A DNA stretch of 64,000 nt from Lodderomyces elongisporus (lineage: Eukaryota > Ascomycota > Pichiomycetes > Serinales > Debaryomycetaceae), in contig NC_083674.1 of assembly GCF_030384665.1 (NCBI RefSeq), positions 930,001 to 994,000 on the forward strand, given 5' to 3'. The translations under genes and the position numbers were made by a program. Shown piece by piece: positions 1-11,413 of the stretch. Below the pieces are notes generated by a model. The model had not been told where the DNA came from and searched no databases. It saw nothing but the letters and a program-made list of their open reading frames with translations. The stretch's first letter is position 1, and each line of letters begins with the position of its first letter.

Positions 1-658
1 TTTTTCATTTTGTTGGATTATAGAAAATAGTATATTCAAATAGATAAAACACTTTGGTGCAAAAAGGAATTTCCATTAGGTTTTTTTTTTTTGAAAATAA
101 GTAAAAAAGTCACTAAAAACAAAAAACAAAAAAACAAAAAAACAAAAAAACAAAAAAAAAATTTTTGGCTCTTTTGCTTTCCTTGGATGTGGAGAGAAAA
201 TTTCACTTGAGTGCATATCTTAAGAATGAAAGCCACCATTACAGTCATCTTCAAGTTTTACTAAATACTCTGACAAATCCATCACTTTCCCTTTTTTTCG
301 CCAAATATCTCAAACGAATGAAACAATAGTTCAGTACACAACTCAGGGTTGTTCCACCAGTATGAGAGAGAAAAGTCCTAGTGTCTTTAACAAGTTTAAG
401 GACGAAAAAAATAGAATATGAAAAAAAAAAAAACACATCGAGCTTGATAATCTAATCTTACTACACACGGCGTTTGGCATGGCAAAGCTGAGTTCTTTAT
501 TGTAATAATGGTGCTTTTCATAAAAACTTCAGGAATCGAGCACTACCCAAGTATGTTTCACGAGAGGCACAAGAATTCCGTATCTGCAATTTGGAGAGGG
601 AAAAGAAAGAAGAAAAAAAAAAGAAGTGCATATAGATATATATGTATACAAAATTTTC

Positions 659-665
659 CGGAGTA
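659..665 (+). promoter_or_regulatory. Rgt1-like CGGANNA site
   Basis: The bases read CGGAGTA, which fits the CGGANNA consensus of the glucose-responsive repressor Rgt1. A second match lies on the other strand at 790-796 (CGGAGAA). Both are 500-700 bases before a hexose transporter of a family that Rgt1 controls in yeasts. Single 7-mers are weak evidence, so this is inference from context. Confidence 0.3.
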
Positions 666-846
666 ATTATGTTTATAATATGTGTGTATGGGTGCAATAA
701 CAACTGTCATTTCGGGAAAACCATTATATATATATATTTATATTTATATATATATTTAGATATATAAAAAAAAAAATTTATCTCTCTGATTCTCCGTGTT
801 TGTGTCGTGCACCATAGTTGTTTGAAGGTTACATTTTGAGTCCTTG

Positions 847-860
847 TGACGTCAGCCAAT
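847..860 (+). promoter_or_regulatory. CRE (TGACGTCA) next to a CCAAT box
   Basis: A perfect palindromic CRE (847-854), the type of site bound by bZIP factors such as Sko1, is followed one base later by CCAAT (856-860), the core of the HAP complex site. It lies about 470 bases before the transporter start codon. The match is exact; the function is inferred. Confidence 0.4.
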
Positions 861-1204
861 CATCTGCTCTTCTAGTAGCAAATATCAGGTAATACTATTT
901 TATTTATCCATAAAACAATAGATGGGGGAGACGAGTTGCATATATAGTTTTACAAAAGCCATTTTCCTCATTATTGTTTTTGAAAGTGGAGACTGGCACA
1001 AAGCCTGACTTCCCCAGTTGGGGGAGGGGGGAAAAGACAATAGCGTACTAGTTCAAATTAAACAAACAAAAGGAGAAAACAAAAAAAAAAAAAGAGAAAA
1101 AAGAAAATTTCATTGCTACAGTATTATCCCCACCTCACCCTTAAAAGAACAAAGTAAAGTACAATACAGCTAAACAAAGTACAATAGAAGCGACCAAATT
1201 CCAT

Positions 1205-1212
1205 TATAAATA
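1205..1212 (+). promoter_or_regulatory. TATA box of the HGT1-like gene
   Basis: TATAAATA lies 114 bases before the ATG at 1326. The position suits a yeast core promoter and supports that ATG over the upstream in-frame TTG at 1233. Confidence 0.5.
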
Positions 1213-1325
1213 GAGAGTGAAATCCCCCCCCCTTGGAGACACTGCCTTTTCTCAGTAATTTTCCTTTTTCTTCTCTCGTCATCGATCCAGCTACTCTAAT
1301 CAATCTAAACAAGCTTTTAAAAACA

Positions 1326-2957
1326 ATGTCTTCCAAAATTGAAAGGGTCTTTTCAGGTCCAGCTTTGAGCATCAACAACTTCTTAGATAGGATGCCCAAA
1401 ATCTACAATGTCTATTTCATTGCCAGTATATCCACCATTGCTGGTATGATGTTTGGTTTCGATATCTCCTCGATGTCGGCCTTTGTCAGTCAGGATGCCT
1501 ACTTAAAGTATTTTAACAGCCCGGGCTCAGATATGCAAGGTTTCATCACCTCGGCAATGGCCTTGGGTTCCTTCTTTGGCTCCCTCGCTTCCACATTCGT
1601 TTCAGAACCATTCGGTAGAAGATTATCGTTGTTGACCTGTTCGTTCTTCTGGATGGTCGGTGCTGCCATTCAATCCTCTTCCCAAAACAGAGCTCAGTTG
1701 ATCATTGGTCGTATCATTTCCGGTGTTGGTGTTGGTTTCGGTTCATCTGTTGCCCCAATATATGGTTCAGAATTATCACCAAGAAAAATTAGAGGTTTAA
1801 TTGGAGGGTTTTTCCAATTCAGTGTCACCCTCGGTATCATGATCATGTTCTACATCTCATACGGTTTGGGTCAAATCAATGGCACTGCCTCATTCAGAAT
1901 CGCTTGGGGTATCCAAATCGTTCCTGGTATGCTCTTGTTCCTTGGATGTCTCATCATTCCTGAATCTCCTCGTTGGTTGGCCAAACAAGATCAATGGGAA
2001 AAGGCGGAGTATATAGTCGCAAAGATTCAAGCTAAAGGTGACAGAGAGAACCCAGATGTCTTGATTGAAATCACTGAAATCAAGGACCAATTGTTGATTG
2101 AAGACCAAGCCAAGTCGGTCAGTTACGCTACTTTGTTCAAGAAGAAATACATCTTGAGAACCTTCACTGCTGTTTTCGCTCAAATCTGGCAACAATTGAC
2201 AGGTATGAATGTTATGATGTACTATATCGTCTACTTGTTCATGATGGCTGGTAAGACTGGTAACACAAACTTGGTTGCCTCATCTATTCAATACGTGCTT
2301 AATACAGTTACAACAATTCCTGCATTGTTCCTTCTTGATAGAATTGGTAGAAGGAAATTGTTGATTGGTGGTGCAATTATGATGATGATTTTCCAATTTG
2401 GTCTTGCTGGTATCTTGGGTGCTCACTCCAAGCCATGGCCAGATTCAGGTAGTGAAACAGTCACTATTCAAATCCCACTCAGTGACAAGAGAGCTTCTGA
2501 AGGTGCCATTGCTTGTTCCTACTTGTTTGTCTGTAGTTTCGCCATGTCATGGGGTGTCGGTATCTGGATCTACTGTTCTGAAGTCTGGGGAAACAACCGT
2601 ATCTCACAAAGAGGTAACTCACTCTCAACTTCGGCCAACTGGATTCTCAACTTTGCCATTGCCATGTACACTCCTTCCGGCTTTGCCAACATCAACTGGA
2701 GAACATACATTATCTATGGTGTCTTTTGCTTGGCCATGGCTATCCACGTCTTTTTCGGTTTCCCAGAAACCAAAGGTAAGCGTTTGGAGGAAATTGGTCA
2801 AATGTGGGATGAAAAGGTGCCTGCTTGGAGATCTTCCTCATGGCAACCAACCATTCCTATTGCTTCAGATGCTGAACTTGCTAGAAAACTAAGTGTTGAG
2901 CACAAGGAAGATGGTGAATTAATGGAGCGCGATACCAACTCTGAAGAGAAGGTTTAG
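1326..2957 (+). CDS. HGT1: High-affinity hexose transporter, HGT1-like
   Basis: This is a 543-residue major facilitator sugar porter of the plasma membrane, expected to import glucose by proton symport. The first residues (MSSKIERVFSGPAL) match the start of Candida HGT1 as I know it, so the ATG at 1326 is taken; the frame extends upstream only to a TTG. Visible family motifs are GFD in helix 1 (about residue 44), FGRRL (96-100), GRIISG (128-133), PESPRWL (212-218), QQLTG (289-293) and PETKG (480-484), with twelve hydrophobic segments. Both tails are short, so it is a carrier and not a long-tailed Snf3-type sensor. Codon choice is biased toward preferred yeast codons, suggesting strong expression. 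The spacer upstream is over 1.2 kb. The family is certain; the exact HGT paralogue is less so. Confidence 0.9.
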   Translation: MSSKIERVFSGPALSINNFLDRMPKIYNVYFIASISTIAGMMFGFDISSMSAFVSQDAYLKYFNSPGSDMQGFITSAMALGSFFGSLASTFVSEPFGRRLSLLTCSFFWMVGAAIQSSSQNRAQLIIGRIISGVGVGFGSSVAPIYGSELSPRKIRGLIGGFFQFSVTLGIMIMFYISYGLGQINGTASFRIAWGIQIVPGMLLFLGCLIIPESPRWLAKQDQWEKAEYIVAKIQAKGDRENPDVLIEITEIKDQLLIEDQAKSVSYATLFKKKYILRTFTAVFAQIWQQLTGMNVMMYYIVYLFMMAGKTGNTNLVASSIQYVLNTVTTIPALFLLDRIGRRKLLIGGAIMMMIFQFGLAGILGAHSKPWPDSGSETVTIQIPLSDKRASEGAIACSYLFVCSFAMSWGVGIWIYCSEVWGNNRISQRGNSLSTSANWILNFAIAMYTPSGFANINWRTYIIYGVFCLAMAIHVFFGFPETKGKRLEEIGQMWDEKVPAWRSSSWQPTIPIASDAELARKLSVEHKEDGELMERDTNSEEKV

Positions 2958-3499
2958 CAAAAGTGCTAAAAATTATTGATCCTTTCAATTCGATCGATTC
3001 TTTTTTTTTTATGTAGAGGATCGTTCCCTAGTGTTTTGTTTTCTTTTAGTATATTTTAATCATATTTTGCTTCTTGGATTATTTTATAAACGCAACTTTT
3101 AGTACATCATACTTTATAGTTGTTGTGTAAACTTTTTTCAATTTTTTTCTTGACTTTGACTCATCGTGGCATGTTTTTTTTTAAAAATTGATAGTTAGCA
3201 TTTTGAATACATTCTTGTTTTTATTTTTGACTAGTAAAAGGTAAAAGGAAGCGTTAACAAACATGGATTTCTTTATTTCTGGCGATAAAACATGTTGGCG
3301 CGTCGTTGGAGGAAAAATGAATTTGAAAAGAAAAAAAAAAAAATTAAATAAAAATAAAATAAAAATAAAAATAAAATAAAATTAAATAAAAAAAATTTGA
3401 ACTGAAAGAAATGAGAAGTAAGATTCATATTTGATATGAATTTTCCTATCCAACCTCAATCCGTTCTAACAACCCATACTTACAATCCAACTATCATTA
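2958..3499. other. Spacer between HGT1-like gene and GPI18
   Basis: This AT-rich spacer holds the transporter 3' UTR and the GPI18 promoter. An imperfect AAATA-type repeat covers about 3339-3390. No coding frame is supported. Confidence 0.5.
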
Positions 3500-4726
3500 A
3501 TGAATTACCCAATATGGAGTCTTTTTTGTTCGTTTTCAATTCTTAAAATCCTACAATTGGTTATCATCTATTTTACACCGTCGACGTTTGATACATCTTC
3601 AAAACTACTTCACACCACAGTATATACAACATCACCATATAATGAAGTCACCACGACTATATTGAAAAAGTTAGTAGCTTGGGATTCTGTATATTTCAAC
3701 GACTTGTTCATTAATGAGATCCAATACGAGCATCAGTTTGTGTTTTGTCCCGGTTGGATCAAACTTATTGAGGTGCTTGGCTCATACATTTATCCGTCAA
3801 TATACAATGACAAGTCAACTCAATACTATCGTGTCCAGCTTTTGAGTATCCTCGTATCAAACTTACTTCACTTTACATCCGTATTGGTGCTTTTTTACCT
3901 AACATTGTCTATTTTTAAGCTGCAGAAATTGAGTCTTAGAGCAGCTAAAATGATGATCCTTTCGCCAGCAGGTGTATTTTTGACTACCAATTATTCCGAA
4001 AATTTGAGTAATTTACTTACATTGTTAACCATTGCTGTGTATTTCTATTCAGTAAATTTTGGTGAAGTGTCAACAAAGAGCAACAAGTCCATAAAGTCCG
4101 TTTTGGGATACATATCCAGTGGAGTGATTGCTGCATTAAACTACACAGTTCGAGCAAATGGATTACTATTGGGCATTATGTACTTGTTTGACTTGTATGA
4201 TTTTGCCGTGGTTGATGGAGACTTGGGTACATGTTTCCTTACCACAATCACTGGCTCATTGCTTGGTATAACATTCATTTGGCAAAATACATATCACTAC
4301 TTTTTATTTTGTCCTTTGCGAGGTGAATGGTGCAATAAGACATTTCCAAGTTTATTTGGCTATGCACAATCACATTATTGGAGTAATGGCTTCTTATCGT
4401 ATTGGACTCCTAACAATATCCCAAATTTTTTGCTTGCTTTTCCAGTCGTATGTTGGAATTTTATTTCCCTACGGTATTGGTGGAAAAAGTTGCCGCAAAA
4501 TAGAAAATTGACCTCATTAGTTGTGGTAAATTTTGTATTGATTGTAAGCGGGATCTTATTTATGAATGTGCAAATAATGAATCGTGTGACTAGCGGTATG
4601 CCGTTGCTTTACTGGACTTTGGCTAATGGCTACGAAAAGTGGTGGTTCAAATATGTGTTGATGTATATGTTGACATGGAATTTACTTCAAACTGCTCTCT
4701 TTGCTGCATTTCTCCCACCAGCTTAA
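3500..4726 (+). CDS. GPI18: GPI mannosyltransferase 2 (PIG-V family)
   Basis: This 408-residue multi-pass ER membrane enzyme adds the second mannose to the GPI-anchor precursor, using dolichol-phosphate mannose on the lumenal side. Family signs are the luminal WD of AWDSVYF (residues 60-66), the EHQFVFCPGW block (77-86), many hydrophobic helices and the C-terminal segment rich in aromatic residues. S. cerevisiae Gpi18 is about 430 residues, so the length is normal. It is single-exon with its ATG at 3500. BST1, which acts later on the same anchor, lies 15 kb away in this window. Nothing odd is seen. Confidence 0.88.
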   Translation: MNYPIWSLFCSFSILKILQLVIIYFTPSTFDTSSKLLHTTVYTTSPYNEVTTTILKKLVAWDSVYFNDLFINEIQYEHQFVFCPGWIKLIEVLGSYIYPSIYNDKSTQYYRVQLLSILVSNLLHFTSVLVLFYLTLSIFKLQKLSLRAAKMMILSPAGVFLTTNYSENLSNLLTLLTIAVYFYSVNFGEVSTKSNKSIKSVLGYISSGVIAALNYTVRANGLLLGIMYLFDLYDFAVVDGDLGTCFLTTITGSLLGITFIWQNTYHYFLFCPLRGEWCNKTFPSLFGYAQSHYWSNGFLSYWTPNNIPNFLLAFPVVCWNFISLRYWWKKLPQNRKLTSLVVVNFVLIVSGILFMNVQIMNRVTSGMPLLYWTLANGYEKWWFKYVLMYMLTWNLLQTALFAAFLPPA

Positions 4727-5123
4727 ATGAACTATTTGAAGGGCCTTTGCAATAAAAGTTTTGAGTATTGAAAGTAACTGTAACATTTGTAGTAATAGCT
4801 GCTGCTGCTACCAAATTTGGAATCTTTTCCCGCGGGTGCAATTTGCAACCGGATTTGGTAAAAAGATGCGAGGCAGAGATAGGGATAGAGAAAGAGGAAG
4901 AAGAAAAGCAGATTACCTATTAGATAAAATTTAGTGAAGCTGATAAAGATGTTGACAATAGTTCCATGTTTTTTTGTTTGTTTGCTTGCTTGTTAGTTTG
5001 TTTATGGTGTAGCTGAACATCTAAACATTTTGAGTATATATTTATATATGTATCAACTATTTAAGTTCTTTTTTTTTCCTGAAACTATTTAGAACATGAA
5101 TTTAAAATTCAATAAAATCAACA
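4727..5123. other. Spacer between GPI18 and the DUF3445 gene
   Basis: This is an AT-rich promoter-type spacer with a purine-rich stretch near 4870-4910 and a TTTG/CTTG run near 4974-5000. No gene is seen. Confidence 0.5.
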
Positions 5124-6413
5124 ATGAACGTCAGCGTGGTAGATGGACAACAGAACGTTGGAATTTTGAGGAGTTTATTCTCCAATGAGCAGCTTATTTT
5201 GCTCGGCATAGTTTTGACGATCTGGGCTGCTTATATTGCCAAGACTGCTAACAAAGCTAAAGGTGGTGCGAATGCAAGGCTGAGTCATTTGGATCCTGAT
5301 ATGGAAAAGGCGTCAAAATCCAGAGCCAAACCTGCCTCTGCCCTTGCTGAAAGACCATTGGGACAATGGGTACCCGATTATTCATTCAAGACCCCTGTGC
5401 CCCCCGCTTACCCTAATTGGAATTTGGAAAAGACTAGACCATTGCCATACCGTGCTTTCAAACACAAATATAATGTCACCATGGGGATAAGAAATATGGA
5501 CCTTGAATCTTGGATTGAGTTGGATAATGAATGGATGTTTTTTCATAATTTGAAACTTAAAAGATTAGCTGAAAAAAAGGACAAGGGCCAGGAGTTGTAT
5601 GGTACCAGTGATAAAGCCATCGATGCTTCATGGGAATTGTTGTTTGAATTGTGTAACTATTTGCCTGCAAGATACCCGAGTTTGTTTCAATACAATACAA
5701 CAACCAAGTTGCTCAAGATATTGGCAACGGGGGAGACTTTTGACTTGACAGATAGGGTCAATGTAAACCCCATAGTGACAGCTGCTAAATTAGTTCAAGA
5801 TGATCTTGCGATAATGGTGGAAAACGAAGAAGGGAATTATACCTTGGAAAGTGGGTGCATTGTGTTAGCTGGGTTTTGGAGGCTTTCTGATAAATTTCAA
5901 ATGTCACTCGACGAGATCCACTTGTCTGGAGACGTGCCACAATATTCAACCAAATTGGGACCTGGAATGAGGAAATTTTTCCGTCGTTTAACTGTTGACC
6001 AACCAGTGGTGAGAAACAATTATTTTATACAGACGGATAATAATTTGGACTGGTCAACCTCGATTGGGCCTGAGCTGCAGAAAAATGTTGGATGGTATAC
6101 GGCACCTGAGGCAACTGACGTTTCCAAATTGTTTTTTCGAAGTGAGAGGCAAAGTTTGAGGAGATTGCCCATTTCAGGAGCGGTGGTGTTTACTATCCGT
6201 ACGTATTTCATGCCTGTTACCAAATTGTGTCAAGAACCGTATATCCCAAGAAGGTTATTGAACGGTATTGGGAGTTGGCTGGAGGATGTGAATGAATACA
6301 AGGGTTTTCACAAGTTTAAAGATGCATTGTTGCCATATCTTGAAAAGATGGCTCAAGAACAGGAGGCAAAAGGGTTGGTGTTGGAAGAAGAGCCACAAGC
6401 CTACCCATTTTAA
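5124..6413 (+). CDS. Membrane-anchored DUF3445 (heme-dependent demethylase-like) protein
   Basis: The 429-residue protein has one N-terminal hydrophobic segment (about residues 22-39), then a basic linker and a large soluble domain. Two blocks match the DUF3445 family, which as I recall includes heme-dependent oxidative N-demethylases: an E-rich helix ending in YLPARYP (about 164-187) and the block R-x-E-R-Q-S-L-R-R-L-P followed by FTIRTY (about 338-361). Fungal members are usually membrane-anchored and poorly characterised. No substrate can be named from sequence. A start at the ATG at 5124 puts the anchor at the very N-terminus, giving a type III or signal-anchor topology. The family assignment is from pattern memory and is fairly secure; the enzymatic role is inference. 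Confidence 0.75.
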   Translation: MNVSVVDGQQNVGILRSLFSNEQLILLGIVLTIWAAYIAKTANKAKGGANARLSHLDPDMEKASKSRAKPASALAERPLGQWVPDYSFKTPVPPAYPNWNLEKTRPLPYRAFKHKYNVTMGIRNMDLESWIELDNEWMFFHNLKLKRLAEKKDKGQELYGTSDKAIDASWELLFELCNYLPARYPSLFQYNTTTKLLKILATGETFDLTDRVNVNPIVTAAKLVQDDLAIMVENEEGNYTLESGCIVLAGFWRLSDKFQMSLDEIHLSGDVPQYSTKLGPGMRKFFRRLTVDQPVVRNNYFIQTDNNLDWSTSIGPELQKNVGWYTAPEATDVSKLFFRSERQSLRRLPISGAVVFTIRTYFMPVTKLCQEPYIPRRLLNGIGSWLEDVNEYKGFHKFKDALLPYLEKMAQEQEAKGLVLEEEPQAYPF

Positions 6414-6913
6414 GTATGCGAGAAGTTGGATTATAGAAATTGCCTTGTTTTTTGTTGTTTTTTGCAGTTTTTTTTTTCTTTTTTGTTGTTTGTAGTTTTT
6501 AGTTTTGTTTTTATTCTACCTATCAAGTACTCAAAGCAAAAATTATTACACATTGCAATTACTATGGTGTATTTCGACTCCTCTGACCAAATTTGAATAG
6601 TTTTCTGAAAATTATAAGTATATGTATATATATATATATATATATACCAATTAGAAAGTGCACTAATCTGTAAAAGCGCAAATATTCCAACTACAAAGTA
6701 ACAAAAAGTTTCTATTTTATCAAACGGTACTTAATGAAAATATATTATAATGCTCAGTAATAATATACGACTAATAATACAAATGAATTGAATAACAAGT
6801 AACCACACCACCATAATCATCAACATCAACGTTGACTTTGACAATACCTATAGTAAATCATCTATCGGTATTGACAAGTCTCAGCAGTCATAAACAACTA
6901 ATTTCTAGTATGC
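6414..6913. other. Convergent spacer between DUF3445 gene and histone H3
   Basis: This holds the two 3' ends. A (TA)11 run lies at 6625-6646 and a CAT/ATC-rich patch near 6810-6835. No gene is seen. Confidence 0.5.
6625..6646. repeat. (TA)n microsatellite
   Basis: About eleven uninterrupted TA units lie in the convergent spacer. Confidence 0.85.
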
Positions 6914-7363
<450 letters not shown>

Positions 7364-7489
7364 TTATAAAACAAAAACAAAAAAAAAATAAGAGGAGAAA
7401 GAGAGAAGAAGAAAAGAAGAGGAAAAGGAAGGAAAAGAAAAAGGAAGAGAAGTAAGTTTGGTGTGTGATATGATGGGGGAGTTGAAAGA

Positions 7490-7497
7490 TTTAAATA
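7490..7497 (-). promoter_or_regulatory. TATA-like element for histone H3
   Basis: On the minus strand this reads TATTTAAA, 166 bases before the H3 ATG. The three other histone genes in the window have TATA-like boxes at similar distances. Confidence 0.35.
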
Positions 7498-8566
7498 TGA
7501 GATTATTGTCCTTGTGAAATCACTATAATAGTAATCGTAGTATTTTTAGACGTAAGAGTTGAGTGTTGTTATGTTATGGTTTCCATTTGTGACAATATCC
7601 ACTTGCTCGTGACTTTAGCACAATAATGATATGTCATTATTATTATTATTATTGTGACTAGTATCATCTTCATCTTCATCTTCATCAACGGACTCCTTCT
7701 TTTACTTCATCTTCTCCTCTCTTGATTAGTATGTAACCATACTCTTACCACCACTATTTGTTAACTAACGTGTACTTGTTGTTTTTGTGAATGTGCAACC
7801 ACCAGACTGACAAGGCATTACTGTTTGCATTGTTTGTATTGTTTGTTTATATCAACTTTTTTGTTTTTTTTCCAGCTCTCGCGCACAAAAGAAAGTGGAC
7901 TGAGAACTTCTGTAACTTTGAGTCTGTTTGTCTTATATTTTATTTCGAGAAGAAAAATAAAAATAAAAATAAAAAAATAAAAAATAAAAAAGGAAACGCG
8001 AGAAGAAGAAGAAGAAGAAGAAGAAGAGGAAGAGGAGAGGATGCGCTCCCATGTGTGTAAGAGCTTACTTATTTGTGTAAGATACGAACGACAAAACTTT
8101 GGTGTTTACCTTTATATGATACTTTGTTTTGAAGAGGAAGCACGTACTTTACGTTTCCATAATCACTCCTGTTACTCTTGTGTTATCCACGATATTTACT
8201 GCAGTTGCTCTTTTGAATATCCATGTTTTGTTTCCCGTATCTTTTGTTAATGACAAAAGAAGGGTGTAGTCTACAAAGTGCAATCTTCATCCTCTTCTCG
8301 TGCTTCCTCTTCTCTCTGTCTCTTTGCGCTCTGTGCGACTTTTTGTAGTCTTTCCACCACTACCACAACAATAACAATAACAATAACAACAACAACTCTT
8401 TTGTCTTCTTCCTGTCTCACATTTTCCCAAAAGCACTCATCCTCCTGTCAGTCTCACAATGTTGCCATCTTTTTGTTCGCCTGCTGTTATGATCCTCTCC
8501 TGTCTCCAGCTCTTTCATTCCGCTCCACCCTCTCTCTCTTCCCCCCTCTCCCCATTTTAGTGTCTT

Positions 8567-8611
8567 TTCTCTTCCTCTTCCTCTTCCTCTTCCTCTCCCT
8601 CTCCCTCTCCC
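8567..8611. repeat. Pyrimidine repeat (TCTTCC/TCTCCC)n
   Basis: This is a run of hexamer units, all C or T on the plus strand, part of a longer pyrimidine-rich block (about 8520-8800) upstream of H4. Such homopurine/homopyrimidine tracts can exclude nucleosomes or form triplexes. Confidence 0.7.
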
Positions 8612-8690
8612 ATTCTCTCTTATTGTTGTTACCTTTATCTTTTCCTTGACTACACACACCTTTCTCCTTCGCTCGCACATCTGGTTCTCA

Positions 8691-8698
8691 TATATATT
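8691..8698 (+). promoter_or_regulatory. TATA-like element for histone H4
   Basis: TATATATT lies 187 bases before the H4 ATG. A TATAAAAA at about 8865 is only 20 bases from the ATG and is too close to serve as a core TATA box. Confidence 0.35.
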
Positions 8699-8869
8699 GG
8701 TCCATTTCCCACTTTATCTTTCTACACACTCAAACCTCTTTTCTTTCTTTCTTTTCTTTTCTTTTCTTTCTTTCTTTTTTTTCTTTCCTTTTTTCCTTCT
8801 TCTCTCTTATTCATAAATAAACATTATTTATATTTAACACCCCCCCCCCACACACACACACACTTATAA

Positions 8870-9196
<327 letters not shown>

Positions 9197-9942
9197 AGTT
9201 ATTTGAAAGAACAAAGAATAAAGATCAAAATTAAAATTAAAATTAAAATTAAAAGAAGGGAGGGAATCCCAAAAAAAAAAACAAAGCAACAACGGCCTTT
9301 ATTATTTGCTTTCAAAGTGAATAACCGAGATAGTTCAGTTCTAGTATTGTATAGTATTATTATTTAACAAATGATTTCAATTGTGAAAAAGAAAAGAAAA
9401 ATAAAAAGAAGGACAGATTTTGCCTTCTATAACCTCTTTGATTTCTCTTTTTCTCGCTTTCTTTTTCTTTCAAATAACGTTCATTGATAACCTACCTCTC
9501 TATATTTACTCTTGATTGTTTCCTAATCTTAAGTCTCACTAGTCTGAGTCCATTTTTCCCATCACCTCTCGCATTATTGAACCAATTTTGTTGTAAAAAA
9601 AAAAAACACTAGAAGACGGTGAGAGTATCCTCTAGAGACAGTGTTTTTCCCTATTCCTTGTTTTTTGTTTTTTTTTTCGGTGGTTCTTTTCATTTGGTAT
9701 TTGTCTAGCAACTGTGGGAAGAAAAATAAAAGAGGAAAAATGAGAGAAACACAACCAAATAATTGCAGTCTGTCATCAACAAGTATGGCAATATCAAGCT
9801 AAATAGCTTGATATAGAGACTACATTAACAAACTTTACCCTATTCAAAAAATGTCAGTGCCTCAATCATTATTGTAGGGTATTCTAGTCTACATATATAT
9901 ATATCTAAATATGATAAATAGATCCTATCGTGACCTATACTA
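9197..9942. other. Convergent spacer between H4 and the acidic hypothetical gene
   Basis: This holds both 3' ends, an AAAATT repeat (9226-9254), a pyrimidine block near 9440-9475 and a striking near-perfect palindrome at 9791-9814. No gene is seen. Confidence 0.5.
9791..9814. repeat. 11-bp perfect inverted repeat with a 2-nt centre
   Basis: The left arm ATATCAAGCTA (9791-9801) and the right arm TAGCTTGATAT (9804-9814) are exact reverse complements separated by AA. It lies about 130 bases past the stop of the minus-strand gene that ends at 9943. It could be a dimeric protein site or a 3'-UTR or terminator hairpin; no function can be assigned. Confidence 0.8.
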
Positions 9943-10500
9943 CTACTGTTGGGCAGAGCTCTCTACACCATCAGCTATTCGTATCCTATCTCCCAACTCA
10001 CCTTCTTCAATCACTTTTATGCCAACATCCTCCTTAACAACTCCACTTTCTTTACACACTTCCAAAAGATGCTTTAGTTCCTCTGTCGAAAATTGACTAT
10101 CCAACGGAATTTTACCCTGGGGAATCTCTAATCCATCCTGGTCCAACTCAGGCTCATTCTCACCTTCACCCTCCCCATCACTGCCATCGTCACTGCTATC
10201 ATCACTCAACACGACATCGCCATCTCGAGCCTTTAGCTGCTCTTGTCTCTTTTGTTCGTGCTCTTTGCGCTCTTTGCGCTCTTCACCACTATGCACGGTA
10301 TGCTGCGAACGCTGTAGATCCTCTGCTGCTGCTTTTTCAACCAGTTCTGGATCTTCGATAGAATCGTCCATTTCAGGGGGTAAAATAGGATGTTTGGCCA
10401 CAAGCTCTTCTAGCTTGGCTTTGGTTGATTCCTCAACGGACTGTGACCTATCTTGATGCTCTGTAGGCTGTGCTATAATCTCTATTCTATCCTGGCTCAT
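9943..10500 (-). CDS. Hypothetical acidic protein
   Basis: I do not recognise this 185-residue protein. It opens with a verified ATG (minus strand, 10498-10500). It has a charged helical middle rich in Glu, Lys and Arg (about 75-92), then an Asp/Ser/Glu/Gly-rich acidic stretch (about 95-120), then a compact C-terminal part (about 125-180: PLDSQFSTEELKHLLEVCKE and following) that looks folded. There is no signal peptide or membrane segment. It lies between histone H4 and RPN13. The mixed composition, normal start and lack of frame breaks argue for a real gene. A role in chromatin or in phosphatase or proteasome regulation would be guesswork. Confidence 0.7.
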   Translation of the reverse strand: MSQDRIEIIAQPTEHQDRSQSVEESTKAKLEELVAKHPILPPEMDDSIEDPELVEKAAAEDLQRSQHTVHSGEERKERKEHEQKRQEQLKARDGDVVLSDDSSDDGSDGEGEGENEPELDQDGLEIPQGKIPLDSQFSTEELKHLLEVCKESGVVKEDVGIKVIEEGELGDRIRIADGVESSAQQ

Positions 10501-11413
10501 TGTTGTATCTTGTTTTCTACTATATTTGTTTGCTTTATTCTAATTCAAAGGAACAAGAATAAAAAACACTATAAACTAAACTAATCTGCTTGATGCTCAT
10601 TGATTGATGCTATAGATGTTTATTTATATATATATATATAAGGAGAGAGAGAGAGACGTGGGGGAGGATGAGTTTTGATCACGGGTCTAGCCTATTAGTT
10701 TAATATTTTTTTTTCTTAATTTTATTTATAAATTAATCTATTTGGCTCGTCATAAGCTGAAACATGTAGAGATTTTCTTTTCTTCTCACATTGCTACTTC
10801 CGAGACATAGTTTGTTACTTGTGATTGTGGGGTTTTTTTGGTTTGCTTGCTTGCTGGCTACTTGGCTGTGTATAAATACTTGTGTATCCAATTCGGTTCC
10901 TTAAAATCAAATGACGTAATGCATATAGAGTCTGAATGGGTCGTGTAGTGTTGGACAATCTCTGACTATTTGGGCTTTCCACACAAACCGTTTCTTTTTC
11001 TCTCGCTCCTTCTTCACCTCCCCTACTCTCTATCCTCTTTATCCTCTCCATCTTTCATTTTGACTTCGCCTCAAATGCATTATAATTGCTTCTCCCTTTT
11101 AAGAGATAAGAATATACGCCACCACACCATTACTACACCTTCCTTTTTTTTTATATATATTCCAAAAATAACCAAAACACAACTGAGACTTTACAAAGGA
11201 AGTAAAATGTAGAAGAAGAAAAGAAAAAAAAAGAAAAAGAGAAAAAGAAAAACAGAAAATAGAAATGAAAATGAAAAAGAAGACACAAGAGAATGAATAA
11301 ATTGATGATTTAATCGCTAGATTTCTATTTTATTTTCTTCAGTTAAAGATATACCCCAATTCACAGTGTACTACTCACTTCACTCTTGTAATAAACTATT
11401 TCGTGTTCTTCTC
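10501..11413. other. Spacer between RPN13 and the acidic hypothetical gene
   Basis: This 0.9-kb spacer has a TA run near 10625-10640, a TGACGTA (ATF/CRE-like) at 10912-10918 and an A/G-rich tract near 11210-11285. Reading frames on either strand are repeat-like. No gene is supported. Confidence 0.5.

Larger units (their letters stand above)
1..1325. other. Long spacer upstream of the HGT1-like gene
   Basis: No gene is supported here. The stretch has A and T homopolymers, a TA-rich run near 725-765, a CRE-like TGACGTCA followed by CCAAT (847-860), two CGGANNA sites (659-665, 790-796), G-rich tracts near 1018-1033 and a TATA box at 1205-1212. A spacer over 1.2 kb fits a heavily regulated sugar-transporter promoter. 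Short minus-strand reading frames are low-complexity Phe/Lys runs and were not accepted. Confidence 0.6.

Noticed and set aside
8198..8205. ACTGCAGT shared with the H2B-H2A spacer (24678-24685) as a histone element
   Set aside because: Two spacers of this size are expected to share dozens of 8-mers by chance.
8278..8649. 123-codon frame and matching minus-strand frames upstream of histone H4
   Set aside because: The translations are Ser/Leu/Phe or Arg/Glu runs produced by the pyrimidine repeat, not a protein.
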